From: Cephalotus follicularis
Taxonomy: Eukaryota; Streptophyta; Magnoliopsida; Oxalidales; Cephalotaceae
Length of the DNA: 64,000 bases
Direction of reading: 5' to 3'
NCBI GenBank assembly: GCA_001972305.1
Contig: BDDD01002893.1
Location: 1-64,000, forward strand
The notes under the pieces were generated by a model that saw nothing but the letters and a program-made list of their open reading frames with translations, did not search any database and was not told the origin of the DNA. A program made the translations under genes and the position numbers. Shown here piece after piece: positions 1-11,540 of this stretch (its first letter is position 1; the number at the start of each line of letters is the position of its first letter).

Positions 1-235
1 TACAAAGGTCAGCCATTTTTCTCTTCTTCTAGCATACGAAGAACCCATTACTCTCTGTACTAAAGCTAACTTGAGCTTCGGAGTGCCCCCGGGAGAATAA
101 CCTCCTGGGCCTTCTTCCACTCTCTTGCTTGTGCAGGGATTAACCCACCTCTTCCTCGGACAGATTCACGCATTCCCCAAATACAAATCACGCCCCTACA
201 CGTGGGGTACTGTTGTGGGAGAGATTTCCGCATCA
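1..235 (+). repeat. 3' part of a Tat-type LTR, cut by the window edge
   Basis: This stretch matches the last ~230 bp of the LTRs ending at 4,225, 10,453 and 38,436: the leader words 'aaaggtcagccattt', 'acttgagc.tcggagtg', 'tgtgcaggga' and 'ggggtactgtt', ending in CATCA. The usual end motif of this LTR family is CATCA pairing with TGATG at the other end. After 235 the sequence changes to AT-rich DNA that also follows position 7,830, so 235 is a real element boundary. Whether it is a solo LTR or the 3' LTR of an element to the left cannot be seen. Confidence 0.75.
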
Positions 236-524
236 ACAGTATGTAATTATTATTTTTTTTCATTTGTTAGATAACATATCATATGCTATACATTGTAAAA
301 TCAATATACAAATTTTTTAAGTATATAAGTCAACGGTAAATTTTCTTGTCGAGAATTATGTCAAATCCAATATAATACAGTTTTTTGGTAGGGTATATAA
401 ATGAGAGGAGAGGGAAACTAAGATGAGTTAAGAAGAAATAGACGAAAGAAATTGGAAAAGTTACGAGAAAAGAAAAAATTTATGTGTTAAATTTTACCTC
501 TTCATAATATTAGATGATAAACTT

Positions 525-590
525 GTTGGGAATAATTAATTCCCGATGTTGGAAATGGACATAAGACTAGGCATTCCACTATGAAAAAGT
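525..590. repeat. Short fragment resembling the LTR edge at 27,259
   Basis: The words 'tgggaat', 'ttcccgatg' and 'ggaaatggacataa.actaggcattccact' occur here and again at 27,259-27,320, where they form one edge of a probable LTR. This looks like a small relic of the same family. Its right limit is unclear. Confidence 0.4.
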
Positions 591-1999
591 TTATGCGTTA
601 AATTAATTAGATTTTTATATGTATGTAATTCATGGAAGCTTTCAAAGTAATTTATAATTTATTGAAAGAGCTATTGAATTTAATCTTCACAGATTGTATA
701 ACAACAAATAGTTAATGAATGTAAAACTTGATAAGGACGATATAACTACATCGATGTAGCATTAAATCTAATGGCTAGTTTTTGCAAAATTGCAAAATTG
801 TACTAACGTTCCACAATCATGTAGACACTACATCGAGCTTGATTTTAAGCTCACCACTAACCTCGGGCTAGTGCTCAGCTCAATAAAAACGTGTCAAGTC
901 AAGATTGAGCATTCAAAAGTCGCTATATTTACAGGTCTAATAGTAAGGAACCATGAAAAATAAAAGCTAGAAAAAGTGCACCAACCATATTGTGACTATA
1001 AGGTTAAAAAAAGGTTCCCAATATATATTTTGTTTTTAGGCTAGTGAGAGCTTAACAAGGTTTAGAAAAAAAAAAATCTTAACAAGGTCTAGAAAAATTA
1101 TTTAAAAATTAATTATATTCATGATTAATTATACAAAATCTTATTATTTAAAAATAAATTATATTCCAAGTTTAATACAATATTAAAAAGGTGTAGAAAA
1201 AAAATCATGAATTTAGCTTATTTTTCAATTCTTATTTTCGGAGAAAATAGACATTAAAAAGAAATAAGTATTAGAAAGCAGAAAAGAAAATTTAATCAGC
1301 AACGATCTGTAAACGGGAAAAAACTAAATTGGAGTCAAATTTTTAAATATGTTTCAATTTAAACTATTTGGGATAATTTTTTTTTAATCTAACCGTTGAA
1401 TTTTATATATATTTTTTATCTATGAAGATCTTATATACAATTTTTTTATCAATTAGATTTTTATTTATATTTCGATTATGTACTTTTATACAGAATAATT
1501 CAACGATTACAAATAATTCACAGTAAAACTCATATAACCGTTGAATTATTACGTAGAGATATATAAAAATTAAATATTCGATTAATTTAAAAATTTATGC
1601 GAATGATTTAAATAGATAAAACAACTAAATATAACGATTAAATTTAAAAAATAAGAATCATAACTTAATAAATTAATAAATGATTAAAAGATTTAGGTAT
1701 AATTAAGTTAGAGCAAAGTTGTCTCTCCAGCATGTGCGACAACAGAGTCTCACGGGAAAAATTGCCTATTTCGATTATTTTTGTTTTGTTGTACGTGAAT
1801 GGCAGGATTTTGTTTTACTTGGTTAAATTATTTAGAAAGTGTACAATCAGAGAGAGACTGACATTGCATAATTATGGAATGATAAAACTGCCCCACACGG
1901 ACTGGGGTTAATCCACACCTATGCCATGGGAAACATGCTCCCACACGTACTACACTAACCCTTTTGTACTAACAGGATAAGGTTTTTGTTTCAATCAAT

Positions 2000-2180
2000 C
2001 ATAGACATTTCTCACTAACACAGACTATGGGTCCACCCCTTCACGTGGAAGCCTTCACATTTCTCACTAACAAACAATATAAGGTTTTTGTTTCAATCAA
2101 TCATAGATATGCTCTTTTGGCCAACCCCCTCACATTTCTCACTAACATAGACTATGGGCCACCCTTTCACGTGGAGCCCT
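2000..2180. repeat. Degenerate minisatellite (left copy)
   Basis: Three imperfect units share 'cacatttctcactaaca', then 'gactatggg.ccaccc' and 'ttcacgtgga'. The unit includes a CACGTG core. The same array with more units is at 6,766-7,115 in the right-hand duplicate. Confidence 0.6.
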
Positions 2181-2895
2181 TTTTTTGTGTTATAATTGCC
2201 GCATAAATCTCTAGTTCGCATCCCAGATCATCACCAAACACGTTTTAAATTAAATTCTTACGACATCACTGCCACCACTTTTGCACTTCTTTAATAAAAC
2301 CTGATTATAACACGTGACAACTTCTTATGGGAATAATTTTTATGTATTTGTGTAATATAAGTTCATATATTAAAAAAAATAGAAAAAGAAAACTAACACT
2401 GTGTATATTGTAAGAATGACAATAATTTGAATTATTTGTTATATTAAAACATCTAAATATACAAGGACATAATTAAACAATGAGACATTACAAGTAATTA
2501 AACATGATGACACAAAAAAGAGGGATTGCATCAATATTAAAATAATAAAAAAAATCAAATATATATAAATGGTTGATTAGTGTAAATTTGAGATACAAAT
2601 TTTTTAAGTACATAACACAAAAATAAATTTCTTTGTCTAAAATTGTGTTAAATCCAATATAGTACTGACTTTTTTTTTGTAGTGTATATAGATGAAAGTA
2701 GAGAAACTAAGATAAGATAAGAAGAAAAAGACCAAAGAAAGTGAAAAAGTAATGACAAAAAAAAAAGGCAATATTCTATGATATTAGTTGAAAAACTAGT
2801 ATCATTTATACATCTTCATAATATTTCATGTAATTAATATTCTACCAAAATTAACAATTTGATTTAATAATAAATTAATGAGGATTATCTATTCT

Positions 2896-3404
2896 TGATG
2901 CAAAAATCAATTTCATAACAGTCCTCCACATATGGAGGTTTGATTTGTTGGAAAAAGTTTAGGATGGTCCGAAGAATGTACTGGGTTCTCTGATCTTTTC
3001 TGCACACAAAAAGCAAACTATCGAAAGTCCAAGAGGTTTTACTCTAGGGGACACTCCGATACTTAAATCAGTTGCTAGCAGAGAAGAGAATGAGAGTATG
3101 GTAAATTGTTCGACCCCCCATTGTCTTTCTTGGGGGTATTTATAACCTTACATGGCCGTAACTGTCTCTGAACTGCTAACATCGTGAAGGAGATTATGGT
3201 TCCCTTGAGTTGGGCCAAAAATCTCGGCCATTTCCTCATTCTAGAATGGAGGACTTATCTCTCCCATTATGATAACGACCTTGGGCGGTGAATGGAGGAA
3301 TTATCTCCCTCGTTATGACCACGATCTTGAGCGGTTTGCCCGTGTGTCTATGGCTCCAAGTGACACGTGTCAGTGCCTGTTCATATAGGAATTTTTCCAT
3401 ATCA
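2896..3404 (-). repeat. Tat-type LTR, minus orientation (inverted pair)
   Basis: Read on the minus strand this 509-bp block starts TGATATGGAAAAAT at 3,404 and ends TTTTTGCATCA at 2,896. It has a TATA-like 'ttataaatac' followed by the family landmarks 'cggagtgtcccc', 'tgtgtgcag' and 'ggaggactgtt'. It is a diverged relative of the plus-strand LTR at 3,667. A polypurine-like stretch lies just outside its start, to the right, as expected upstream of a 3' LTR. Confidence 0.65.
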
Positions 3405-3666
3405 GATGCCTCATTGGTCCTTCTTCCTTAGACTTTGCAGAGGAGGAGGAGCATTTATGAGGTGGTCTTGTTTGAGCAAGTCTAGGGGCCCCACGAGCCT
3501 GCCTCTCATCTTCCCCAAGTCAACCCAGGGAGGTCCTCAAGCCTGCCTCTTCTCTTCCCCTGGTCAGTCCAGGAGGGGTCCTTCCTCGGAGTACTGCCCG
3601 GGCTCCTACTCTCAACTCTGCTCCTCCTCCTCTGCCAAGGCTAGAGAAGAAGGACCAGGGGGCATA
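3405..3666. repeat. Spacer between inverted LTRs, with PPT-like ends facing inward
   Basis: Both ends carry a related sequence in opposite orientation: 'gctcctcctcctctgc' then 'gaagaaggacca' next to the TGATATGG start of each LTR. The middle holds a short internal duplication containing 'gcctgcctct'. The two LTRs are therefore flanked by their own polypurine tracts and diverge from a common centre near 3,535, an arrangement that normal retrotransposition does not give. Confidence 0.55.
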
Positions 3667-4225
3667 TGATATGGGAAAAATCCTTTTTTAAGCATAAGGA
3701 CACGTGCTCAAGGAAAGGACAAATGTCGCTCCAAGGCATGGGCACATGGCCCGCCATCACATTAAAGTGGGAAAAGAGACTGGCACGTCGGCACAGCCTC
3801 CTAACCTACATACTGGCATGCCTCCACAGCCATCAAATCCATGAACTGGCATATCGCCACAGTCACCAAATCTGGAGGAGATCAAGGGAAATGCCAAGAC
3901 CACTGACACTTTTCCCCTAAGGGCAACCAACTCCTGATTAGACGCTCATCAGTCGCTGAGATGTCTATAAATACCAGTTTCACAGTCAATGAAAAGGTCA
4001 GCCATTTTAGCATTCAAAGAACCTCATTACTCTCTGTGCAACTGCTAACTTGAGCGTCGGAGTGTCCCCGGGAAAATCACCTCCTGGACTTTCTACTCTT
4101 CTCTTTTACTTGTGCAGGGATCATCAGCCATCACTAATCACCCTTTCTCGGACATATTCCAGCGGTTCTCTAAAAAATCAAGCTCTCACACGTGGGGTAC
4201 TGTTGAAAGAAAGATTTCTGCATCA
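3667..4225 (+). repeat. Tat-type LTR, plus orientation
   Basis: This 559-bp LTR starts TGATATGGG after the purine-rich 'gaaggaccaggggg' and ends CTGCATCA. It has a TATA-like 'tataaatacc' at about 3,965 and the family landmarks listed for 1-235. Its length is almost the same as the 5' LTR at 37,881 (556 bp). No primer-binding site follows it, so it is a 3' or solo LTR. Confidence 0.75.
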
Positions 4226-4793
4226 ACAAATATATACAACAAAAAAAAAATCTGAAGTAAAAACTATCGTAACCAATTAAAACAAAATCTTATTATGAAC
4301 AACTTAACTCTATTCCAAGTAATATAGCATAATATTAATGAGTTTTAGGGAAAAAAAAATCAAGAACAAATCTCGTTTTTACAATTTTTATTCGAAGAAA
4401 ACAATATTAAAAATAAATAAGTATTAAAAAGGGGAAAAAAAAATTAAACCCAACGATCCTCATATGACAACATATGTTACAACACAGCCTGACAGGAAAA
4501 TTTTACTTGTTTTACTTTTTTGTTTTTTTTTTCCTATGTCAATGGCACGTTCTTTTTATGCGAGTGATCTTCCATGAGTATGTCCAATATGAGAATGTCA
4601 TGCATATAAGACAATACTACCTCGTGAGAATAAAATAAAATAAAAAAGAAACACCTAGAGGATATTGAACTAACTGTATTGTTCTCTTCCCAACCTCTAA
4701 TATAATACTGCTTGCGTCATTAGTTCTTTAATCTTTTAGGTTTAGACTTTCATGCGCTATTTTTTTTTTGGGCTACTAATTAATAATAACGAG

Positions 4794-5395
4794 CAGGGAT
4801 GAGAATTTTCTCCGTCTCTGTTCCGTTTCAAATGAGGTAGAAAATTTCCATCTCGTTTAAAGATTGTGATGGGGATGGGAGAAAAAATATGTCCCGCAGA
4901 TGAGGGTGGGGAGGGGGCAAAACAAGTGTTTTCTCCGCTCTGTCCTACCCCGTCTTGCCCCGCTTTACCCCGCTTCGCCTTTATATATTTTATCACATAT
5001 ATGATATATCAATAAATGAACTTCTCAAAATATTATTATAATATTATATTTAAGATTTATTGTAATATGTATTTATGTATAACAAATACACATAATCTTT
5101 TTTTTTTTTTTAACTTTAAGCATATTAATATGTGAGTTTAAGAATAAAAGAAATTACTAGTCATGTGATTGTGTTTAGCTTATACATCCATGAGGTTAGG
5201 GATGACGATGATATGGATCGAGACAGATTTTGCCATCCCCGCCCCTGCCCCTGCCCAGCCAAAGAAATAGCGTCCCCTCATCCTCCCCGCCCCACCATGG
5301 GAAAAGGAAACTCCGTCCCGTCCCTATCCCGCTCTTTAGCGAGGTGGAAACGGAGATGATAAAATCTGCTCCGATCCGCCCCATTGTCATCCCTA
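4794..5395. mobile_element. hAT-type MITE with 8-bp target duplication
   Basis: The element begins CAGGGATGA and ends TCATCCCTA, a terminal inverted repeat typical of non-autonomous hAT elements. It is flanked by ATAACGAG on the left and ATAACGAA on the right (7 of 8 bases equal), the 8-bp length expected for hAT. The inside is GC-rich near both ends ('gccccgc', 'ccccgcccc') and AT-rich in the middle. A second TAGGGATGAC at 5,197 suggests a nested or rearranged copy. No transposase is encoded. Confidence 0.65.
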
Positions 5396-6765
5396 ATAAC
5401 GAAGAGGTCGTTTTTTATAGCATGTAATTGAGTGTCTATTAATCCATCCCAGCGAGAAATTTCATATGAACAAAAAATGCAAACTTAAAAAGCATAATAT
5501 AAAAAATATGCTCCTTGTTTGTTGATCACAAGGAAGTGGCCATGAAAAAAATGTGGTAAATAAGATGCTTTAAGTAGAGCGTTACATACGTTAAATTTTT
5601 CAGGTTTAACGCGGTTTAAAACTCAGCTCGTTTCACAAATAAATTAAATTTGAGATCGTCTAATTGTTTTTTATAAAAATATAAGATTAAATATTATATA
5701 CTACTTTTTGATATTTTATTATCTTATAAAATTTTACTAATTAGTGATTGTCATTGGTAATAATCATGTCTCTGTTTATTTTTTCATGTAAAAAAAATAA
5801 ATGATTAACATAAACAATATCAGTTATCCATAAATTGCTCCACTGTTAATAATTTTTATTTTTTTTTAAAAAAAAAAGCTAGGTTTAGCATAATTATTAG
5901 GTATTGAAACATGTAACCTTGTATTATTAAGTTGTTAACACATAATTATAAACTAAAATTTTCAATAGTGTCTAAATCAGTCCAAATGTACAAAAGAAAA
6001 AAAAATGAAATTTAAAAATTGTTTTCTTTTGTTAAAAAATCTTATATGTAATTTTGTTATCAATCGGATATCAATTTATATTTTGATTATGTGTTTTTAT
6101 ATAGAATAATTTAACGGTTACAAATAATTCACAGTGAAATTTATAAAATTATTGAATTATTATGTATGAATATACAAAAATTGAATGTCTAATTGATTTA
6201 ATATTTATATGAATGATTTAAATAAATAGAATAATTAAATTTAAAAAATACGAATTGTAACTTAATAAATTAATAAATGATTTAAAGATTTTAGAGTAAA
6301 GTCTTCTCTGCGTAAACAATAACATGTGTAAGAGCGGAGTCAGAAATAACTTTTTGTTTTTAACCGGGGTGTCAAACTCAAACCATTTTTAATATTAACT
6401 GAATTTATGAGTGATGTAAAAAATAAAAAACCCATTTTAGATGTGTCAGACCCCTCTAAGCACCCACTTAACACCGTCCCTGATCATGTGTGACAACAGA
6501 GTCTCACGGTTAAAATTGCCTATTTCGATTATTTTTGTTTTGTTGTACGTGATGGCAGGATTTTGTTTTACTTGGTTAAATTATTTAGAAAGTGTACAAT
6601 CAGAGAGAGACTGACATTGCATAATTATGGAATGATAAAACTGCCCCACACGGACTGGGGTTAATCCACACCTATGCTATGGGAAACATGCTCCCACACG
6701 TACTACACTAATAACCCTTTTGTACTAACAGGATAAGGTTTTTGTTTCAATCAATCGTAGACATT

Positions 6766-7115
6766 TCTCACTAACACACACTATGGGTCCACCCCTTCAC
6801 GTGGAAGCCTTCACATTTCTCACTAACAAACAAGATAAGGTTTTTGTTTCAATCAATCATAGACATGCACTCTTGGCCCACCCCCTCACATTTCTCACTA
6901 ACATAGACTATGGGCCACCTTTCACGTGGAGCCCTTTTTTTGTGTTATAATTGCCGCATAAATCTCTACCCTTCACATTTCTCACTAACTTAGACTATGG
7001 GCCCACCCCTGCACACGGAGGACATTTTTTGTGATGTGATTTATTTGCTGCATTTCTTACTAACAAAGACTATGGGCCTACCCCTTCACGTGGAGGACAT
7101 ATTTTGTGGACATAA
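6766..7115. repeat. Degenerate minisatellite (right copy, about five units)
   Basis: Same unit as 2,000-2,180: 'catttctcactaaca', 'gactatggg', 'cccttcacgtgga'. Two extra units near 6,970-7,110 also contain 'gaggacat.tttttgtg'. The unit number differs between the two copies of the flanking duplication. Confidence 0.6.
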
Positions 7116-8058
7116 ATTATTTATTTGCCGCACAAACCTTTAGATTCACATCGCAGGTCATGACAAAATATGTTTTAAATTAATATTATTAGTTATAAGT
7201 GAATGACACCGTTAATATATTATAATATAAATAATTAATATATAATTAATAATTACTTTATTAAAAATTAAAATATTTTTAATAACATTTAAAAATATTA
7301 ATGATATTTTGATACTTTTTTGACAATTCACTTATGATTTATTTATAATATCACTTCATCTGTGATTAATAACGTTACTTTTTTAATTAAATTCTTTGGT
7401 CATCACTTACCACCACTTTTACATTTCTCTGGTAAAACCTGATTATAACACTTGACAACTCCTTATGAAATAGTTTTGGTATATTTGTGTAATATAAGTT
7501 CATCTTTTAAAAAATGTATATTAGAATAAAAAATAAATAAACACTATGTATGTTTCAAGAATGACAATAATTTCAATTATTTTTCATATCAAAAAATTTA
7601 AATTCACAAAGAAATAATTGAATAACGAGACATGCAGGTAACTAAGCATGATAAGACAAAAGTGAGGGATCATATCAATATTAAAATAATAAGAAAAAAA
7701 AATCAAATATATAAATATGATTGATTAGTGAAAAACTGAGCAACAATATTATTAGCAACATGTAATTATGTATAGTAAATATATAGTATATAATGTATCA
7801 TCTAATAAGGGGAACGAAGAAAAAAGAAAGTTGATACATAATTATTATTCTTTCTATTTGTTAAATGACATATTATATGTTATGTATTTCAAAATCAAGA
7901 TACTAATTTTTTTAAGTAAGTAGATAAATCTACAATAAATTTCCTTGTCCAAAATTGCGTCAAATACAATATAATACGGTTTTTGGATAGGGTATATAAA
8001 TGAGAGGAGAGGCAAACTAAGATAAGTTAAAAAGAAATAGAAGAAAGAAATTGAAAAA

Positions 8059-9470
8059 TCAAGAGGGTCCTCCGCCCAGGAACATTCAAACTTGAAACTC
8101 TGGGGGGCAGGGAGATTGCCAGAGCTTGGAATGCCGAGCATCTGAGGAAGTACTATCAATGATTGTAAGATATACAAAATAAAGCTGAATTTTTCAAAAT
8201 TTGTGTTCAATATCATAGTTCCAAGTTTGCAAGGGACCAAAGGCCTAATGTTCATGTCCTTAAACCTCTGAACAACCATAAGTCAACCCTCTCAGCAGAG
8301 AACAAACACAAGCCGAGGTTTCGAAAGGACTAAGGCAATAGACGCCTAAGGGCGCACTCAAAACCTCCTTCCGAGGAGCAAACAAAAGCCTCCTTCCGAG
8401 GAGCAAACAAAAGACTCCTTCCGAGGAGCACCAAAAGACTTCCAAGGAAGCACTAAGACTCCCCAGGGAGACAACACTGGTCGACAACACCATAGGAACT
8501 TGACCGACCAGACCTAAAATCGTGTCTTGAAAGGCGAATCCATGGGAACTCACAACGATCAAGCTCGTCGAACTGAGCACTTTAATACAAGTGTCCCTAC
8601 GCGGACTGCAAGCTCAGCCGGCCTGTCCTAAAATCTAATGGGTCAGACGATACTCAGCTCGGCAAACCCATAGGAACTTGTCCGAGCAGACCAAGATCTT
8701 AGTCTACGAACACAGCAAAACACGTAAAGACTAAGTTAAAATTACTTAAGCACTTTTGAAATAAAGTGTCATACGAGGACTGCCAAGCTTAAGCGATCTC
8801 ATATACGAGGAGTCAATAACTTGGGCTAAGTTAAAATTCCCAAGGGAATTGTCAACACATGTATATATGCAGAGCTCAAGCACACAAGAAGTTAATCAAA
8901 GACAGATCTGAGGATACTGAAAGTTCATTTTCCAATGATAATTCAAAAATTACAAGTTCAAAGGAAATCCTAACTTAACCAGGAAAAGGAAGAGGACGAT
9001 AGGAACTTACCAAAAGTCTTGACGAAAAAGTGATGAAACGAGGTTTTGAAAGCACTGTGAATTGGGGAAGCTCTCAGCAAGAAGATGAAGATTGGAGATC
9101 GGAGATCGAATGAGTGAAAGGTTTTCTTTGAGAAAAAGATAACCTTTTAAAGACTCGAAGCTCAGATCCTAGCCCTTCACATCGTAGGGATCTAACGGCT
9201 GAGGAACGAACCATCCAATTAGGCGTCGGAAACCAAGAGATAGAGGCGGGAAATGCGTGGAGCGTGCCAAGTGTAAATCGTGCCCTATACGCCTCTTAAT
9301 GATTCTGTACTTGGGCCGAAAGATGCAGGTCCATCAACCAAGAAAGATTTGGTGAGGTCCAAATTGTGACATTTAATGAAGAGACGCGATGGAGGTCTGC
9401 CGAGTCATAACTCTCAACTCTGCTCCTCCTCCTCTGACAAGGTCAGAGAATAAGAACCAGGGGGGGCATA
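8059..9470 (+). mobile_element. 3' internal remnant of a second Tat-type element
   Basis: The fragment opens inside the end of an integrase gene: 8,059-8,160 matches 43,470-43,575, which encodes the last residues of the polyprotein. It continues through the same untranslated region (8,160-8,870 resembles 43,575-44,400). It then skips the antisense ORF found in the element at 37,881, and resumes in a promoter-like region before the 3' LTR. A purine tract 'gaaccagggggg' at 9,455-9,466 is the polypurine tract. No coding capacity remains. Confidence 0.75.
8370..8455. repeat. Short tandem repeat in the Tat 3' untranslated region
   Basis: About three units of ~24 bp contain 'ctccttccgaggagca', with CTCC and GGAG able to pair. 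This is the counterpart of the larger array at 43,735-43,975. Tandem repeats in this position are known for Tat/Ogre-type elements. Confidence 0.6.
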
Positions 9471-10453
9471 TGATGTGGGTAAAAATCTGCCTATACCAAG
9501 AAGGACACGTGTCCTCTGCAGGCACAGCCAAGTGTCCAGGGGATTTGAAGTTGACATAGACACTGGCCAGAGGGCAACGCCCGTCAGCGAAGCAAGAGAG
9601 GAGATCCTTCTCAAACATCAAAGCCGAGGAGCTCATAGTTGGTTACATGACAGAGGACGTTTTCCCTCGGCACCAGTGCCGAGGACCTCCTATTCGATTG
9701 CATTACAAACCTCTTCCCCACCAGCGTCGCAGAGGACCACGGAGATCCTTCTCGGCAACATGGTTGAGGACAAGCCTTGATGAAGGCTATTACTAAGATC
9801 CTCGGAAGGGTGGCAGAGGATCCCTTCCTCGGTAACATAGCAGAGGACCACGCATCTCAAGCGCAAGGCCTTGGTGAAACTCTTGACGTTGAAGACCTTG
9901 AAGCGAATAAAGGATAAGAGGATCACCTCATTAGCAGCATTACGAAGGCCCTCCTCCTCGGCAACGCTGTTGCAGAGTACTTCCTCTTCAGTTATAGAAG
10001 GAGGCCATAAAGTCAGCCTACATTCTAGGGATCCATCTCTTCAAATATGGAAAGATAAGATATGATAAACATCATATGGGGAAAGCACCACCAAATTTAG
10101 CGGAGATCAAGGGAAATGACCGAGATCCTCGGCATTTCCTTAGGGGATACACATCAGCTCCAAAATACACGCTCAGACAGTTACCACCTTGCACTATAAA
10201 TACTAGTTCAACAGTCAGAACAAAGGTCAGCCATTTTTACACTGAAAGAACCTCAATACTCTCTGTGCAACTACCAACTTGAGTGTCGGAGTATCCCCGG
10301 GAGAACAACGTCTTGGACCTTCTACCCTTGTCTTTTAATTGTGCAGGGATCATCAACCAACAAACACACTTTCTCGGACTGATTCTAGCGTTTTCCAATA
10401 ACAAATGAAGCCCTTACACGCGGGGTACTGTTTAGGACTAATTTTCCGCATCA
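9471..10453 (+). repeat. 3' LTR of the second Tat-type element
   Basis: This 983-bp LTR starts TGATGTGGG right after the polypurine tract and ends CCGCATCA; TGATG and CATCA are inverted. It is longer than the 556-559 bp LTRs of its relatives because of an insert-like segment at about 9,570-10,080 rich in 'gcagagga' and 'tcctcgg' words. 'ctataaatac' at about 10,195 is the likely TATA box. No primer-binding site follows. Confidence 0.75.
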
Positions 10454-10719
10454 ACAATTATAAATAGCGATGTTATAACTATTGTTCTTATGTTTTTTTA
10501 TTAACAAAATTATTATTTTGAGGTTTTTTTTTTCTTAATTTTTCTCGTGGATTCAAAGACTCTTAATAAATTATGAAGATTTACATAATTGTAATTATTT
10601 ATTACAATCCACCACTTTCTTCTCACGTCAAACTATAATCCTATCAGTTTCTCTTAAGTCTCAGTAAATTTCTTTTGCAATGTTCAGTTTGCATAGAAAT
10701 GTAGCATATGAGTGTTTTT
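10454..10719. other. AT-rich DNA, nothing recognised
   Basis: AT-rich sequence between the Tat-type LTR and the assembly gap. I see no gene, repeat terminus or RNA gene in it. Confidence 0.6.
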
Positions 10720-11087
10720 NNNNNNNNNNNNNNNNNNNNNNNNNNNNNNNNNNNNNNNNNNNNNNNNNNNNNNNNNNNNNNNNNNNNNNNNNNNNNNNNN
10801 NNNNNNNNNNNNNNNNNNNNNNNNNNNNNNNNNNNNNNNNNNNNNNNNNNNNNNNNNNNNNNNNNNNNNNNNNNNNNNNNNNNNNNNNNNNNNNNNNNNN
10901 NNNNNNNNNNNNNNNNNNNNNNNNNNNNNNNNNNNNNNNNNNNNNNNNNNNNNNNNNNNNNNNNNNNNNNNNNNNNNNNNNNNNNNNNNNNNNNNNNNNN
11001 NNNNNNNNNNNNNNNNNNNNNNNNNNNNNNNNNNNNNNNNNNNNNNNNNNNNNNNNNNNNNNNNNNNNNNNNNNNNNNNNNNNNNNN
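10720..11087. other. Assembly gap (run of N)
   Basis: All 368 positions are N. The gap removes the outer edge of the copia LTR at 11,088 and any target-site duplication on that side. Open frames that appear to cross it are artefacts. Confidence 0.99.
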
Positions 11088-11298
11088 TAAATTTAAGACG
11101 TTAACTCACAAAGGAAGATTACACTATAAAGAGATTTAGAGAGAAAGTGAGAGAGAATAAGAGATTTTCTTATTATGAATTCCTTAACTTCTTCATAACA
11201 ATACATTCCTATTTATAGGAGTTTAGAGGGGGTTGTTGGAATAATGTTTGGTTGTTAGAATAGTAATTCACTATTTATTTGTTGACAATTTTACAATA
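11088..11298 (-). repeat. 3' LTR of the copia element (outer edge lost in the gap)
   Basis: It matches the LTR at 16,872-17,087 almost throughout. On the minus strand it starts TATTGTAAAATTG just after the polypurine tract. The opposite edge, expected to read TGTTGTAAAC on the plus strand, is missing because only 'taaatttaagacg' remains after the gap. Confidence 0.9.
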
Positions 11299-11540
11299 CT
11301 CCCCCTTGAATTTCTATTCCATATTACTATGACTGCCTCGTTTTGCTAGGAAAAACCCATTGGGATAAAAACCTTTGAGAAGGAAAAAAAGTACAGTCTC
11401 CCCCTGAAACAAAACTTCACAAGTTCTTGAATTGTATTAATGAAGATCTTTAATCTGACGCATTCCAATATCATGTCTGAGCTTCTTAAATGTAGTATCT
11501 GGTAATGCCTTCGTAAATAAATCTGTAAATTGTCATTTGA

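Larger units (their letters stand above)
240..2895. repeat. Left copy of a diverged ~4-5 kb direct duplication; no gene
   Basis: AT-rich DNA without a credible gene. Long parts recur in the same order and orientation at 4,226-8,058: 1,090-1,320 matches 4,270-4,470, 1,380-1,690 matches 6,020-6,290, 1,730-2,260 matches 6,484-6,960, and 2,330-2,760 matches 7,470-8,040. The best-preserved block (1,730-2,000) is nearly identical to its partner, other blocks are much more diverged. The motif at 260-470 is seen a third time at 2,590-2,760 and 7,850-8,050, so a smaller internal duplication also exists. Confidence 0.7.
4226..8058. repeat. Right copy of the diverged direct duplication; no gene
   Basis: Partner of 240-2,895. 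It differs by extra DNA at about 4,500-6,000 (including the MITE at 4,794), more minisatellite units at 6,766-7,115 and an AT-rich addition near 7,150-7,400. A Tat-type element fragment interrupts it at about 8,058. Short open frames here have no recognisable domain. Confidence 0.65.

Noticed and set aside
5132..5427. Pro-rich open frames on both strands
   Set aside because: They lie in the G/C-rich ends of the hAT MITE and have no domain.
9373..10065. Several short frames in the Tat LTR
   Set aside because: They overlap on both strands, have no motif and lie within an LTR.
10680..11139. Three long open frames across the N gap
   Set aside because: They consist of unknown bases and are artefacts of the gap.
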